From positions 434,001-498,000 of the forward strand of contig NZ_CP040986.1 of NCBI RefSeq assembly GCF_006364615.1: a DNA stretch of 64,000 nucleotides. Direction: 5' to 3'. Both the position numbers and the translations under genes were made by a program. Below the pieces are notes generated by a model that worked only from the letters and a program-made list of their open reading frames with translations, made no database searches and had not been told where the DNA came from. Below are positions 1 to 9,813 of the stretch, one piece after another. The stretch comes from Candidatus Methylopumilus rimovensis (GTDB taxonomy: Bacteria > Pseudomonadota > Gammaproteobacteria > Burkholderiales > Methylophilaceae). Position 1 is the first letter of the stretch. The number at the start of each line of letters is the position of its first letter.

Positions 1-398
1 GCGATAGTGCCTTTTATACATGGCTCTATCGTATTGGCATTAATACGGCAAAAAATCATTTAGTCGCGATGGGTAAACGCCCACGTAACATGACTGAGTT
101 TGAAAATGAAGACGGTGAGTTTGAAGAAACCCATCAAGTGGCGGAAGCTGATAATCCAGAGACCACGCTTTTGACTAAAGAGATTGGTATTACGGTCAAT
201 ACTGCGATTGAATCTTTACCAGAAGAATTAAAAGTCGCGATTACATTACGCGAAATTGAAGGTTTAAGTTATGAAGAAATTGCGGAGCTCATGGATTGCC
301 CCATTGGCACGGTGCGTTCACGTATTTTTAGAGCGCGTGAAACAATTGCAGAGAAATTAAAACCATTATTGTCACAACACAATAATAAACGTTGGTAG
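1..398 (+). CDS. rpoE: RNA polymerase sigma-E factor, 3' part (partial at window edge)
   Basis: Extracytoplasmic-function sigma factor that directs RNA polymerase to envelope-stress promoters. The frame is open from base 3, where it reads DSAFYTWLYRIGINTAKNHL, the end of sigma region 2 that binds the -10 element; the 5' end lies outside the window, so the first internal ATG at 69 is not the real start. Region 4 is complete near the C-terminus (EEIAELMDCPIGTVRSRIF), the helix-turn-helix that reads the -35 element. It is followed 24 bp later by its anti-sigma factor gene, and the order rpoE-rseA-rseB-rseC-mucD identifies it as the RpoE/AlgU type. The stop is TAG at 396-398. Confidence 0.96.
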   Translation, partial: DSAFYTWLYRIGINTAKNHLVAMGKRPRNMTEFENEDGEFEETHQVAEADNPETTLLTKEIGITVNTAIESLPEELKVAITLREIEGLSYEEIAELMDCPIGTVRSRIFRARETIAEKLKPLLSQHNNKRW

Positions 399-422
399 AT
401 TTATTTTTAAAGGAAAAGCGAT

Positions 423-881
423 ATGAAAGAAAAAATTTCAACACTCCTCGATGACGAGCTCGATATTAAAAGCTCAAGTCATACAGTGTCGGAGATTATT
501 AAGGACAAACGTTTACGTGAACGTTTTGAAGCCTATCAATTGATTCGTGATGCTATGAAAAACGAATTAAGTGATGCCACACTTTCATCTCAATCTATCT
601 TAGATGCGATTGATAAAGAGCCTATCCAAATTCAATTCAATAACCATAAAAAACTATCCGATGTGATGGCTATCGCAAGTCCCGATTGGATGTCATGGCG
701 GATCGCGGCATCATTTATCGCGGTGCTTTTTGTGGGCGCTATGATCACGATGAATCCACTTCGTATGAACACATCAAATGCTGTTGAAATTGCACAAGAT
801 ATTCCAAATGAATATATTGAAGCACATCAAATGTTAGCGCCGACGAATGTCGCGTTATATGTTGAAACACAAGCCAAATAA
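423..881 (+). CDS. rseA: Sigma-E anti-sigma factor (RseA/MucA)
   Basis: Inner-membrane anti-sigma factor that holds RpoE inactive until regulated proteolysis releases it. The N-terminus (KISTLLDDELD) is the typical RseA opening that packs on the sigma factor; residues about 92-110 form one transmembrane segment, so about 40 residues are periplasmic, where RseB would bind. At 152 residues it is short compared with E. coli RseA (216) because the periplasmic part is reduced. It has an AAGGAAAAG ribosome-binding site just upstream. Sequence similarity in this family is weak, so the call rests on the N-terminal motif, the topology and its place between rpoE and rseB. Confidence 0.88.
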   Translation: MKEKISTLLDDELDIKSSSHTVSEIIKDKRLRERFEAYQLIRDAMKNELSDATLSSQSILDAIDKEPIQIQFNNHKKLSDVMAIASPDWMSWRIAASFIAVLFVGAMITMNPLRMNTSNAVEIAQDIPNEYIEAHQMLAPTNVALYVETQAK

Positions 882-888
882 TTTTTTT

Positions 889-1845
889 ATGCAGCGATTT
901 GTTGTTGGCCTCACACTTTTTCTTTTAAGTTTTTGTGCACAAAGCGTAGAGGATCCTTGGCTTCATTTAGAAAAAGCGGCGCAAGCTGCTCGTAAATTAA
1001 GTTACAAAGGTATTTTTCTTTATCAAAATCATCAAGATGTTCGTTCCATCGAAATCACACATTTAAATAATGGCGCAGAAGAATTCGCGCGTATCGTGAC
1101 TTTAGATGGCAAGCCTCGTGAAGCTTTGTCGCGTGGTAATAATATGGTGGTCTTTAATCCAAGCAAAGAAAATGTCATGATTCAAACAAGACAGAATCAA
1201 AGTCTTTTCCCTGCTATTTTGCCGCCAGATATTGAAAGTGTGAAAGCGATTTATACGCTTCGCTTTGTCGATCAAGAACGTGTGGGCGGTCGCGAAGCAC
1301 AAATCGTCTACCTTGAACCTAGAGACGAGTATCGATATCTTTATAAATTATGGTTGGATAAAGAATATGGCTTGATTTTAAAAATGAGCATCCTTGATCA
1401 CCAACAAAAAGTGATTGAGCAAGCGAGCTTTAATCAAATTGCTTTATTTAGCGGGCAAGATTTAAATTGGTTTAAACCCAATGTGGATACGCATAAAAAA
1501 TATATCATGGATGACGCGTCTAATAATAAAGTATCACATGAAAAATATTGCACGATTGCCAATTTACCGACCGGCTATCGAGAAGTAAGTCACGTCACAA
1601 GAATGATGGGTAATCAACCACACCCCGTGCATCATTGGATATTTTCAGACGGACTTTCTTTTGTATCTTTATTTGTAAATCAGATTCCAAAGGGTCAGAA
1701 ATCACGTATAGGTGAAACGCAGGTCGGCTCATCACATATCTTTGCACGTGTGATGAACGGGAATCAAATTATGGTCGTAGGTGAAGTACCACAGGCGACG
1801 ATTCAAAAAATTTCGAATTCGATTCAAGATATCAAAGTACATTAA
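889..1845 (+). CDS. rseB: Periplasmic sigma-E regulatory protein (RseB/MucB)
   Basis: Periplasmic sensor that binds RseA and shields it from proteolysis, sensing mislocalised lipids or LPS. The predicted protein has 318 residues with a signal peptide (MQRFVVGLTLFLLSFCAQS, cleavage near residue 18), the N-terminal lipoprotein-like domain (KLSYKGIFLYQNHQDV, SRGNNMVVFNP) and a smaller C-terminal domain. The open frame extends back to 847, which would overlap rseA by 35 bp and put a hydrophilic stretch ahead of the signal sequence; ATG 889, 8 bp after the rseA stop, is preferred. It ends directly against rseC. Confidence 0.9.
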   Translation: MQRFVVGLTLFLLSFCAQSVEDPWLHLEKAAQAARKLSYKGIFLYQNHQDVRSIEITHLNNGAEEFARIVTLDGKPREALSRGNNMVVFNPSKENVMIQTRQNQSLFPAILPPDIESVKAIYTLRFVDQERVGGREAQIVYLEPRDEYRYLYKLWLDKEYGLILKMSILDHQQKVIEQASFNQIALFSGQDLNWFKPNVDTHKKYIMDDASNNKVSHEKYCTIANLPTGYREVSHVTRMMGNQPHPVHHWIFSDGLSFVSLFVNQIPKGQKSRIGETQVGSSHIFARVMNGNQIMVVGEVPQATIQKISNSIQDIKVH

Positions 1846-2280
1846 ATGATCGAAGAAGAAGCGATTGTCATTAAAGCGTCAAAAGAAAATGTCACACTCG
1901 AAGTAGTTCGAAGTAAGCCGTGTGGTTTATGCGGACAGGTAAGAGGATGTGGCAATTCTATTTGGGGCAAAATTTTTTCTCACCGTTCCGGCCATATTGA
2001 AACTCACAATAATTTAAATGCCAAACTAGGTGACGTTGTGATTTTAGGTATTGATGAAACATTGATGCTTAAAAGCGCACTCATGCTCTATGGTGTGCCC
2101 ATCTTATGTATGTTTTTAGGTATGGTGATGGCCAATAGTTTTGTAAAAGAGATGAAAGAGTTCTTTTCACTTATAGGTGCTGTGACGGGTTTGTTTTTAG
2201 GTGTTGTGGTGATTAAGCGCATCATCAATGAAAAGATGCAGATGTTTTATAACGAAGCACAATTAATTCGATTTAAATAA
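1846..2280 (+). CDS. rseC: RseC/MucC family sigma-E positive regulator
   Basis: Small inner-membrane protein of the RseC/MucC family, associated with positive modulation of sigma-E and with reducing systems in other bacteria. Its 144 residues carry an N-terminal cysteine cluster (C26, C29 and C35 in KPCGLCGQVRGCG), then two transmembrane segments at about 77-97 and 106-123. Its ATG follows the rseB stop with no spacing, so translation is probably coupled. The family is identified from the cysteine cluster, topology and operon position; the cysteines could bind a metal or Fe-S centre, which the sequence alone cannot settle. Confidence 0.88.
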   Translation: MIEEEAIVIKASKENVTLEVVRSKPCGLCGQVRGCGNSIWGKIFSHRSGHIETHNNLNAKLGDVVILGIDETLMLKSALMLYGVPILCMFLGMVMANSFVKEMKEFFSLIGAVTGLFLGVVVIKRIINEKMQMFYNEAQLIRFK

Positions 2281-2304
2281 TTTAATTTAAGGAATTTATA
2301 GACC

Positions 2305-3729
2305 ATGATAAGACGTTTTTTTTATGTATGCCTACTTCAATTATGCATAGTGACTGGTTTAGTTGCGAAGGAACTTCCAGACTTTACTGAGCTTGCTGAA
2401 AAACAAAGTCCAGTGGTGGTGAATATTAGTTCGATTCAAAAAAATCGTCAAAATCCAATGATGCAAGGTTCACCTGAAGATGAGCAGATGCAGGAATTCT
2501 TTAAGCGTTTTGGTATTCCAGTGCCTCCAGGTATGCCACCGCATAATGGTCGCGGCCAACAAGGCGCGCCTGAAAAGCAAGTGTATGCTACAGGCTCTGG
2601 ATTTATTGTGACGGGCGATGGTTATGTCTTAACGAATGCGCATGTGGTGAAAGACGCTGATGAAGTGATGGTGAAATTAAATGATAAGCGTGAATTTAAA
2701 GCGAAAGTTATCGGCATTGATTTAAGAACCGATGTCGCTGTTTTAAAATTGAATGCAACTAATTTACCAAAAGTTGCTATTGGTAATCCTGACACCATTA
2801 AAGTCGGTGAATGGGTGGCAGCAATTGGTGCACCTTTCGGTTTAGAAAATACGATGACTGTAGGCATTGTGAGCGCTAAAGGTCGCGCACTCCCGCAAGA
2901 AAATTTTGTGCCGTTTATTCAAACCGATGTGGCTATTAATCCAGGTAACTCAGGTGGTCCTTTATTTAACTTAAAGGGCGAAGTGATTGGAATCAATTCA
3001 CAAATTTATAGCCGTACCGGTGGCTATATGGGGCTCTCATTTGCGATTCCTATTAATGTGGCGATGGATGTCATGAATCAACTTAAAGCAAATGGAAAAG
3101 TGATTCGTGGTTGGTTAGGTATTGCGATTCAAGAAGTAACAAAAGAACTCTCCGAGTCATTCGGCATGAAAAATACCAACGGTGCGTTAGTCGCAGGTAT
3201 CGAAAAAGGCGCGCCTGCAGATAAAGGCGGTCTCCAACCGGGTGATGTCATTACTAAATTTGATGGCAAGGCCATTGAATCTTCTTCTGATTTACCAAAA
3301 GCTGTGGGTAATACAAAACCGGGTAAAACAGTGGTAGCTGAAGTCTTCAGAAAAGGTAATGTGAAGATACTTAACTTAACGGTAGGTGAAATGCCGTCCG
3401 ATCAATCTGAGGTGATTGCAAATAATAAGACGCCTGAAAAAGCCGAAGTGAATCGTCTAGGCTTAGTCTTAAAAGAAGCGCCTCCTCAACAACGTAAAAA
3501 AATGAATGGCAAAAAAGGCTTACTCGTTGTCGATGCCCAAGGCTCAGCCGCAGCAGCAGGCATTCGTCGCGGTGATATTGTCTTAGCCCTTAATAATAGT
3601 GAAGTAGAAAGTGCTGACACTTTTGCGAAAGAAGTCGCGACTATTCCAAACGGCAAGACTGTAGCACTCCTCATTTTACGAAATGACGAAACGCTTTATG
3701 TGCCGGTTAAGATCACGAATGAGCGATAA
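2305..3729 (+). CDS. mucD: Periplasmic serine endoprotease, DegP/MucD type
   Basis: HtrA-family periplasmic protease/chaperone that degrades misfolded envelope proteins. The 474-residue precursor has a signal peptide (about residues 1-21), a trypsin-like domain with the complete triad H113 (LTNAHVV), D143 (RTDVAVLK) and S216 (NPGNSGGPL), and two PDZ domains, one from about 255 and one in the C-terminal 90 residues. It is the last gene of the rpoE operon, 24 bp after rseC with an AAGGAATTT ribosome-binding site. The product is a natural sigma-E target; linkage to rseABC favours the name mucD over degP. Confidence 0.96.
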   Translation: MIRRFFYVCLLQLCIVTGLVAKELPDFTELAEKQSPVVVNISSIQKNRQNPMMQGSPEDEQMQEFFKRFGIPVPPGMPPHNGRGQQGAPEKQVYATGSGFIVTGDGYVLTNAHVVKDADEVMVKLNDKREFKAKVIGIDLRTDVAVLKLNATNLPKVAIGNPDTIKVGEWVAAIGAPFGLENTMTVGIVSAKGRALPQENFVPFIQTDVAINPGNSGGPLFNLKGEVIGINSQIYSRTGGYMGLSFAIPINVAMDVMNQLKANGKVIRGWLGIAIQEVTKELSESFGMKNTNGALVAGIEKGAPADKGGLQPGDVITKFDGKAIESSSDLPKAVGNTKPGKTVVAEVFRKGNVKILNLTVGEMPSDQSEVIANNKTPEKAEVNRLGLVLKEAPPQQRKKMNGKKGLLVVDAQGSAAAAGIRRGDIVLALNNSEVESADTFAKEVATIPNGKTVALLILRNDETLYVPVKITNER

Positions 3730-3776
3730 ATTAAGCTAGGCACAAAGGCTTTGTTGTAAAATACATGCTTTCAATC

Positions 3777-3806
3777 AAAGGCGCTTAAAGAGTTTTAAGC
3801 GCCTTT
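3777..3806 (+). terminator. Hairpin between mucD and lepA (terminator or leader stem)
   Basis: A perfect 13-bp stem, AAAGGCGCTTAAA / TTTAAGCGCCTTT, with loop GAGT, lies 48 bp after the mucD stop. It is followed only by GTTATTAGG rather than a long U-tract, so its strength as an intrinsic terminator is uncertain. A possible -10 (TAAAAT at 3757-3762) lies upstream of it, so it may instead sit in the lepA leader transcript. Confidence 0.6.
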
Positions 3807-3839
3807 GTTATTAGGTAACCGAAGGCGTCATTATTCTTG

Positions 3840-5633
3840 ATGGATAACATTAGAAACTTTTCAATTATCGCGCATATCGATCACGGCAAATCGACATTGG
3901 CTGATCGTATTATTCAAACCTGTGGTGGTTTATCGGATCGCGAGATGGAAGCGCAAGTATTAGATTCTATGGATCTTGAACGCGAGCGCGGTATTACCAT
4001 CAAAGCACAAACAGCAGCCCTTCAATACAAAGCCTTAGACGGCAAAATCTACAACCTTAATCTTATCGATACACCAGGGCATGTCGACTTTACTTATGAA
4101 GTCAGCCGTTCTTTGGCTGCCTGTGAAGGTGCACTTTTAGTGGTAGATGCAAGCCAAGGGGTTGAGGCACAAACGGTCGCCAATTGTTATACCGCAATCG
4201 ATCAAGGCGTAGAAGTCACCCCTGTGTTAAATAAAATTGATTTGCCATCCGCCGATCCTGATCGTGTGATTGAAGAAATTGGTGATGTGATAGGTATTGA
4301 TGCGACCGATGCGATACGCTGCTCTGCTAAAACAGGTGAGGGCATTCAAGATGTATTAGAAACGATTGTCTCCAAAGTGCCACCTCCAAAAGGGGATGCA
4401 ACGCAACCTTTAAAGGCATTAATCATTGACGCATGGTTTGATAACTATGTGGGTGTGGTGATGTTAGTCCGTGTGGTTGATGGTGTCTTAAAACCAAAAG
4501 ATAAAATTAAATTGATGGCGACAGGCGATCAATATTTATGTGAGCAAGTCGGTGTCTTCACCCCAAAATCGAGAAGCAAAGAGTCTCTTTCCGCAGGTGA
4601 GGTAGGTTTTATCATTGCAGGTATTAAAGAATTAGCGAGCGCCAAAGTGGGCGATACGGTGACGATCGCAGATAAGCCAGCCGCTGAAGCTTTAGGTGGT
4701 TTTAAGGAAGTAAAGCCCCAAGTCTTCGCAGGACTTTATCCTGTCGAGTCGAATCAATTCGAAGCGTTAAGAACCGCTTTAGAAAAATTAAGTTTAAATG
4801 ATTCATCGCTTCGCTTTGAACCGGAAAATTCAACAGCGTTAGGTTTTGGATTCCGATGTGGTTTCTTAGGCCTTCTTCATATGGATATCGTGCAAGAACG
4901 TTTAGAGCGCGAGTACGATATGGATTTAATTACAACTGCTCCGACTGTGGTCTATGAACTTTTAAAAAGAGATGGTGAAGTCACACAAATTGAAAACCCA
5001 TCTAAATTACCTGACACCTCTCGCATCGAAGAAATAAGAGAGCCCATTATTCTGATTAATTTATTGATGCCGCAAGATTATGTTGGCCCTGTCATGACCT
5101 TATGTAATGGTAAGCGTGGTATTCAAAAAAATATGCAGTACTTAGGTCGCCAAGTGATGTTGACTTATGAGATGCCATTGAATGAAGTAGTGCTCGATTT
5201 TTTTGATCGATTGAAATCGATTTCAAAAGGTTACGCATCGATGGATTATGAATTCTTAGAATTTAGAGCGGCTGATTTAGTGAAGCTTGATATCATGGTG
5301 AATGGCGATCGGGTCGATGCGCTTTCTTTAATTGTGCATCGTTCGAATAGTGTTTACCGTGGACGTGAAGTGGCGGCCAAAATGCGTGAATTGATTCCAC
5401 GACAAATGTTTGACGTGGCCATTCAAGCCTCTATTGGGGCTAACATCATTGCACGCGAGACAGTCAAAGCGATGCGTAAGAACGTTCTCGCTAAATGTTA
5501 TGGTGGCGATATTACACGTAAGAAGAAATTACTAGAAAAACAAAAAGAGGGTAAGAAGCGCATGAAGCAAGTAGGCAATGTTGAAATTCCTCAAGAAGCG
5601 TTCTTAGCTATTTTAAGGGTGGAAGAAAAATGA
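3840..5633 (+). CDS. lepA: Elongation factor 4 (ribosome back-translocase LepA)
   Basis: Ribosome-associated GTPase of the EF-G family. The G domain starts at the very N-terminus ([19 protein letters not shown]), with the G3 motif DTPGHVDF and G4 motif NKIDLP, followed by the beta-barrel, two EF-G-like domains and the LepA-specific C-terminal domain ending [11 protein letters not shown]. The 597-residue length from ATG 3840 equals the family norm. An in-frame TTG at 3837 directly before that ATG would add one residue and is less likely. The stop overlaps the start of lepB (ATGA), the usual lepA-lepB arrangement. Confidence 0.98.
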   Translation: MDNIRNFSIIAHIDHGKSTLADRIIQTCGGLSDREMEAQVLDSMDLERERGITIKAQTAALQYKALDGKIYNLNLIDTPGHVDFTYEVSRSLAACEGALLVVDASQGVEAQTVANCYTAIDQGVEVTPVLNKIDLPSADPDRVIEEIGDVIGIDATDAIRCSAKTGEGIQDVLETIVSKVPPPKGDATQPLKALIIDAWFDNYVGVVMLVRVVDGVLKPKDKIKLMATGDQYLCEQVGVFTPKSRSKESLSAGEVGFIIAGIKELASAKVGDTVTIADKPAAEALGGFKEVKPQVFAGLYPVESNQFEALRTALEKLSLNDSSLRFEPENSTALGFGFRCGFLGLLHMDIVQERLEREYDMDLITTAPTVVYELLKRDGEVTQIENPSKLPDTSRIEEIREPIILINLLMPQDYVGPVMTLCNGKRGIQKNMQYLGRQVMLTYEMPLNEVVLDFFDRLKSISKGYASMDYEFLEFRAADLVKLDIMVNGDRVDALSLIVHRSNSVYRGREVAAKMRELIPRQMFDVAIQASIGANIIARETVKAMRKNVLAKCYGGDITRKKKLLEKQKEGKKRMKQVGNVEIPQEAFLAILRVEEK

Positions 5634-6373
5634 TTTTTGCTTTAATTATGGTTATTGTGTTAACAATCACAGGGCTCATTTGGCTTTTCGATATTTTTAT
5701 TTTTAGCAAAAAAAGAGCAGCGAATGCAAAAGAACACATACTCATTGAATATTCAAAAAGTTTTTTCCCAGTTATCTTTTTAGTATTTTTTATTCGTTCA
5801 TTTATTGCAGAACCTTTTAAGATTCCTTCAGGTTCGATGATGCCAACCCTTTTAGCCGGCGACTTTATTCTCGTGAATAAATTTACTTATGGTATTCGTG
5901 TCCCTATTTTAAATCACACGATGATAGAAGTAGGTTTACCTAAACGTGGAGACGTCTTCGTGTTTCACTACCCACCGAAACCCTCTATTGATTATATTAA
6001 GCGTGTAGTGGGTCTTCCAGGCGATGTGATTGAATACAAAAGTAAAACACTTTTTGTGAATGGCAAAAAGATGGAGCAAACATTTGTCGATAAATATCCT
6101 TACACCATGAATGAGATTCATCATATTGAAGCGAAGGAATTTAAAGAAGCTTTAGGCGATGTGAATCACTCGATTCTCATCCATGATTTACCGGGTGACG
6201 ATTTCAAATTCGAAGTCCCTAAAGACCATTACTTAGCGTTCGGTGATAATCGAGATAATAGTGCTGATAGCCGTGTCTGGGGATTTGTGCCTGAACATCA
6301 TTTAGTGGGCCGTGCTTTTTTTATTTGGTTTAACTTCAGCGAATTTAAACGTATAGGATCTATCATTCGTTAA
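5630..6373 (+). CDS. lepB: Signal peptidase I
   Basis: Membrane serine/lysine protease that removes signal peptides from exported proteins. The 247-residue protein has two N-terminal transmembrane segments (about 2-24 and 46-58), then the catalytic Ser69 in [14 protein letters not shown] and general base Lys124 in [12 protein letters not shown]; the C-terminal box [16 protein letters not shown] is intact. It overlaps lepA by 4 bp and rnc by 1 bp, so the three are translationally coupled. Confidence 0.97.
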   Translation: MIFALIMVIVLTITGLIWLFDIFIFSKKRAANAKEHILIEYSKSFFPVIFLVFFIRSFIAEPFKIPSGSMMPTLLAGDFILVNKFTYGIRVPILNHTMIEVGLPKRGDVFVFHYPPKPSIDYIKRVVGLPGDVIEYKSKTLFVNGKKMEQTFVDKYPYTMNEIHHIEAKEFKEALGDVNHSILIHDLPGDDFKFEVPKDHYLAFGDNRDNSADSRVWGFVPEHHLVGRAFFIWFNFSEFKRIGSIIR

Positions 6374-7056
6374 TGGATAAAGAACGCCAAGCTTCATTAA
6401 GTAGGATCATTCATTACACATTTAATGATCCTTCTTTTATGATCATGGCACTCACACATCGCAGTTTCTCGGCCCAACACAATGAGCGTCTCGAATTCTT
6501 GGGCGACAGCGTATTAAGTTTTCTTATTGCAAGCGAACTCTACAAAAGATTTCCTCGTATCGATGAGGGAGATTTGAGTCGCTTACGTGCACAACTCGTG
6601 AAAGAAAGTTCATTGAGTGCTATTGCGACATCGATGGGCTTAGGTGACTTTATTCGATTAGGTGAGGGTGAACTTAAAAGTGCAGGATGGCGACGTCCAT
6701 CTATTCTCGCAGACACTTTTGAATCCATCATCGGCGCTATCTATTTAGACGGGGGTATTGAGCCCACACATCAATTTGTTTCACGTTGCTTTGAAACACA
6801 ATTGAATGAAATTGATCCTAAGCTTATTCAAAAAGATGCTAAAACATTATTGCAAGAATTATTACAAAGTAAGAAGAGTGATTTGCCTATTTACAACGTG
6901 GTTTCAATTGAAGGTGAAGCGCATAGCCAAACCTTTACCATTGAATGTCATATCAAGAAATCAAATATTAAAACGCAAGGTGTGGGTAATAGCCGCCGCA
7001 TAGCAGAGCAAGAAGCAGCATCTAAAGCTTATCACTTGATGTTGGAGTCTATGTAA
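6373..7056 (+). CDS. rnc: Ribonuclease III
   Basis: Double-strand-specific endoribonuclease that matures rRNA and many mRNAs; its likely substrates, the 16S and 23S stems, lie in this same window. The catalytic domain has the signature NERLEFLGDSVL with E41 and D45, and D114/E117 in ADTFESIIGAIYLD. A double-stranded-RNA-binding domain occupies about 155-225 (ending NSRRIAEQEAASKAY). At 227 residues it is full length. It overlaps the lepB stop by one base (TAATG). Confidence 0.97.
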   Translation: MDKERQASLSRIIHYTFNDPSFMIMALTHRSFSAQHNERLEFLGDSVLSFLIASELYKRFPRIDEGDLSRLRAQLVKESSLSAIATSMGLGDFIRLGEGELKSAGWRRPSILADTFESIIGAIYLDGGIEPTHQFVSRCFETQLNEIDPKLIQKDAKTLLQELLQSKKSDLPIYNVVSIEGEAHSQTFTIECHIKKSNIKTQGVGNSRRIAEQEAASKAYHLMLESM

Positions 7057-7947
7057 GTGAGTGAACATCAAATCACACGTTGCGGTACGATTGCTATCGT
7101 AGGACGGCCCAATGTGGGTAAATCGACACTGCTTAATTATTTGGTGGGCAGTAAAATCAGTATCACCTCCAAAAAAGCACAGACTACACGTTATCAATTG
7201 TTAGGCATTCAAACGATTGATGACACCCAATTTCTTTTTATAGACACACCCGGTTTTCAACTTAAACATTTAAATCTTATGAATAAAGGTTTAAATAAAA
7301 CAGTCAATCAAGTTTTAGGTGATGTGGATGTCGTTCTCTTTGTGATTGAGTCTCGAGGCATGACAGAAGAAGATCAAGCGGTGTTGAAATTGATTCCTAA
7401 AGATCGACCCACGATTCTCGTCATGAATAAAGTCGATTTAATGAAAGATAAGAACACACTCTTAAAAGAAATTAAAACATTAAGTGAGTCCTATAGCTTT
7501 AAAGCGATGGTCCCTGTATCTGCTAAAAAAAATAAACACCTCGATCATTTATTGTCGACGGTGCGAGATTTTTTACCTGAACAACCTTTTATTTATGGTG
7601 AAGATGAAATTACCGATAAGAGTGAGCGCTTTTTAGCGTCTGAAATTATTCGTGAAAAAATATTTCGCTTAACAGGACAAGAGGTACCTTACTCCATTGC
7701 AGTTGAAATTGAAAAATTTGAAGTCGAAGGTCATTTGCGTCGTATTTTTGCTGCCATCATTGTCGATAAAGAAAGTCAGAAACCGATGCTGATAGGTAAA
7801 GACGGTGAAAAGCTAAAACAGATTTCAACTGAATCCAGACAAGATATGGAAGAACTCTTTGGTGGCAAGGTATGGCTTGAGACTTGGGTGAAAGTCAAAA
7901 GTGGCTGGTCAACCGATCAGCGCGTTTTAAAATCATTAGGCCTTTAA
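7057..7947 (+). CDS. era: GTPase Era
   Basis: GTPase needed for 30S ribosome assembly that binds the 3' end of 16S rRNA. The G1 motif GRPNVGKST sits near residue 16, G3 is DTPGFQ, G4 is NKVDL and G5 is SAKKNK; the C-terminal KH domain carries IGKDGEKLKQI. Its 296 residues match the family. Translation starts at GTG 7057, immediately after the rnc stop codon with no gap, so coupling to rnc is likely. Confidence 0.98.
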   Translation: MSEHQITRCGTIAIVGRPNVGKSTLLNYLVGSKISITSKKAQTTRYQLLGIQTIDDTQFLFIDTPGFQLKHLNLMNKGLNKTVNQVLGDVDVVLFVIESRGMTEEDQAVLKLIPKDRPTILVMNKVDLMKDKNTLLKEIKTLSESYSFKAMVPVSAKKNKHLDHLLSTVRDFLPEQPFIYGEDEITDKSERFLASEIIREKIFRLTGQEVPYSIAVEIEKFEVEGHLRRIFAAIIVDKESQKPMLIGKDGEKLKQISTESRQDMEELFGGKVWLETWVKVKSGWSTDQRVLKSLGL

Positions 7948-7954
7948 TTTTAAA

Positions 7955-8671
7955 ATGGCAACTCCAAGTCATCGTCAAGAAAATCAACGTGTGTATATTT
8001 TGCACACCTATCCTTTTAAAGAGACAAGTTTAATCGCAGAAATTTTCTCAGAAAAATTTGGCCGCATACCAGTGGTTGCTAAAGGCGCGCGTCGTCCGCG
8101 ATCATCCACTCGCGGTATGCTTCAGTCTTTTCAAGTGCTCCTTGCAAATTGGTCAGGAAAATCTGAACTCAAAAGTTTAAACGGATTGGAATGGTGCGAG
8201 AAACTCACCATCTTAGAAGGTGATGCATTGATGTGTGGCTTTTATCTTAATGAATTGATGATTCGTTTATTACCTAGAGATGAGCCTCACACCGAACTCT
8301 TTCATTTTTATCATGAAACAATTTTAGCCTTAAGTGATGGTCGAGAGCTCACCATCACATTACGACGGTTCGAGTTAAAACTTTTACAAGCTTTAGGCTA
8401 TGCGGTCACTTTAGATTACGATGAAGATTCAAACCCGATTATCCCTGATAAAATATACCGTTATGAAGCCGAATACGGTGCCTGTGATTTAACGAAGACC
8501 GATCGCGGCATTAAAGTTTTAGGTAAAACGCTCCTTGATATGGCAAATGACCAATATCAGGATAAAGAGACACAGCAACAAAGTAAGCAATTGATGCGTT
8601 ATTTATTAGGTTTTTATTTAGGCGACAAACCCCTTCATTCTAAACAGCTCTTTGTCGACTTACAAGGATAA
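7955..8671 (+). CDS. recO: DNA repair protein RecO
   Basis: Recombination mediator that loads RecA at SSB-coated gaps in the RecFOR pathway. The 238-residue protein begins, after a short leader, with the RecO N-terminal OB fold ([35 protein letters not shown]) followed by the helical C-terminal domain. The zinc-binding cysteines of some RecO proteins are not obvious here. It lies 7 bp after era and 8 bp before pdxJ, the standard era-recO-pdxJ order. Confidence 0.95.
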   Translation: MATPSHRQENQRVYILHTYPFKETSLIAEIFSEKFGRIPVVAKGARRPRSSTRGMLQSFQVLLANWSGKSELKSLNGLEWCEKLTILEGDALMCGFYLNELMIRLLPRDEPHTELFHFYHETILALSDGRELTITLRRFELKLLQALGYAVTLDYDEDSNPIIPDKIYRYEAEYGACDLTKTDRGIKVLGKTLLDMANDQYQDKETQQQSKQLMRYLLGFYLGDKPLHSKQLFVDLQG

Positions 8672-8679
8672 GACAGATT

Positions 8680-9405
8680 ATGATTAGGCTCGGTATTAAT
8701 ATTGATCACGTAGCAACGCTGAGACAAGCGCGAGGGACGAAGTACCCAAGTGTGGTTGAGGCGGCTCTCCGAGCTGAGCAAGCAGGTGCTGATAGTATTA
8801 CACTTCATCTTCGTGAAGATCGTCGTCATATGCAAGACGAAGACATCTTTGCGATTCGACCCCTCCTTCAAACAAAAATGAATTTAGAGTTAGCTGCGAC
8901 TGATGAAATGATTGCGATTGCGTCACGTGTCAAACCTCAAGATGTATGTATTGTTCCTGAAAGACGTGAAGAGCGAACCACCGAAGGTGGCTTAAATATT
9001 AAAGAGACCTATGATCATCTATATCGTGCAACACAAACATTAGGAGAGCAAGGGTGTCGCGTTTCTCTTTTTATTGCTCCCGATTTAAAAGACATTGATC
9101 TCGCAAAAAAAATGGGCGCACCTGTGGTTGAAATTCATACCGGTAGTTATGCTGATGCTGAAGATGAAGGCACCAAACAAAAAGAATTTAAACGCGTTCA
9201 AGATGCGGCAGAACATGCCTTATCTTTAGGCCTTGTCGTAAATGCAGGTCATGGTCTTCATTATCATAATGTGAATTTAATCGCTGGGATTCCCGGTATT
9301 GAAGAACTTAATATTGGACACGCAATTGTAGCGCACGCACTATTTGTAGGTTGGGACAATGCAGTACGTGAAATGAAATTATTATTACGTACCTATGCGA
9401 AGTAA
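8680..9405 (+). CDS. pdxJ: Pyridoxine 5'-phosphate synthase
   Basis: Condenses 1-deoxyxylulose 5-phosphate with 3-amino-2-oxopropyl phosphate to give pyridoxine 5'-phosphate, the last step of de novo vitamin B6 synthesis. Family sequences are clear: the N-terminal strand [30 protein letters not shown], the [15 protein letters not shown] segment and the C-terminal phosphate-binding [11 protein letters not shown] and ELNIGHAIV. Its 241 residues are typical. Confidence 0.98.
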   Translation: MIRLGINIDHVATLRQARGTKYPSVVEAALRAEQAGADSITLHLREDRRHMQDEDIFAIRPLLQTKMNLELAATDEMIAIASRVKPQDVCIVPERREERTTEGGLNIKETYDHLYRATQTLGEQGCRVSLFIAPDLKDIDLAKKMGAPVVEIHTGSYADAEDEGTKQKEFKRVQDAAEHALSLGLVVNAGHGLHYHNVNLIAGIPGIEELNIGHAIVAHALFVGWDNAVREMKLLLRTYAK

Positions 9406-9427
9406 TGTTTAAAAAGATAATCCTATT

Positions 9428-9805
9428 ATGATCTTTGGTATTGGTACTGACGTTGTTGAAGTTTCTCGCATTCATGACTCCATTGAAAAATTTGGCGATA
9501 CATTTGCACGCCGAATCTTAAGTGACTCCGAATTTGAGAGTTATCTAAAGTCATCTACACAATCTCGTTTCTTAGCAAAACGTTTTGCCGCGAAAGAAGC
9601 TTTTGCAAAAGCATTAGGTACCGGTTTTAGATCACCCGTTCGCTTTCAAAATATTATCGTAGGTCATGACGATCTAGGAAAACCTATTCTAGAATTTGAT
9701 GAAGCATTAAAAAGTTACTTAAAAGAAAAAAATATCTTAAGTCAGCATATTTCTATTTCAGATGAAAAGAATATTGCAACTGCCTTTGTGGTTCTCGAAA
9801 CTTAA
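9428..9805 (+). CDS. acpS: Holo-[acyl-carrier-protein] synthase
   Basis: Transfers 4'-phosphopantetheine from CoA to acyl carrier protein. Diagnostic motifs are IFGIGTDVVEVSRI with the Mg-binding Asp near residue 8, and KRFAAKEAFAKALGTGFR with the catalytic Glu. At 125 residues it has the normal length. It follows pdxJ by 22 bp, an order seen across many proteobacteria. Confidence 0.97.
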   Translation: MIFGIGTDVVEVSRIHDSIEKFGDTFARRILSDSEFESYLKSSTQSRFLAKRFAAKEAFAKALGTGFRSPVRFQNIIVGHDDLGKPILEFDEALKSYLKEKNILSQHISISDEKNIATAFVVLET

Positions 9806-9813
9806 AACATCCT

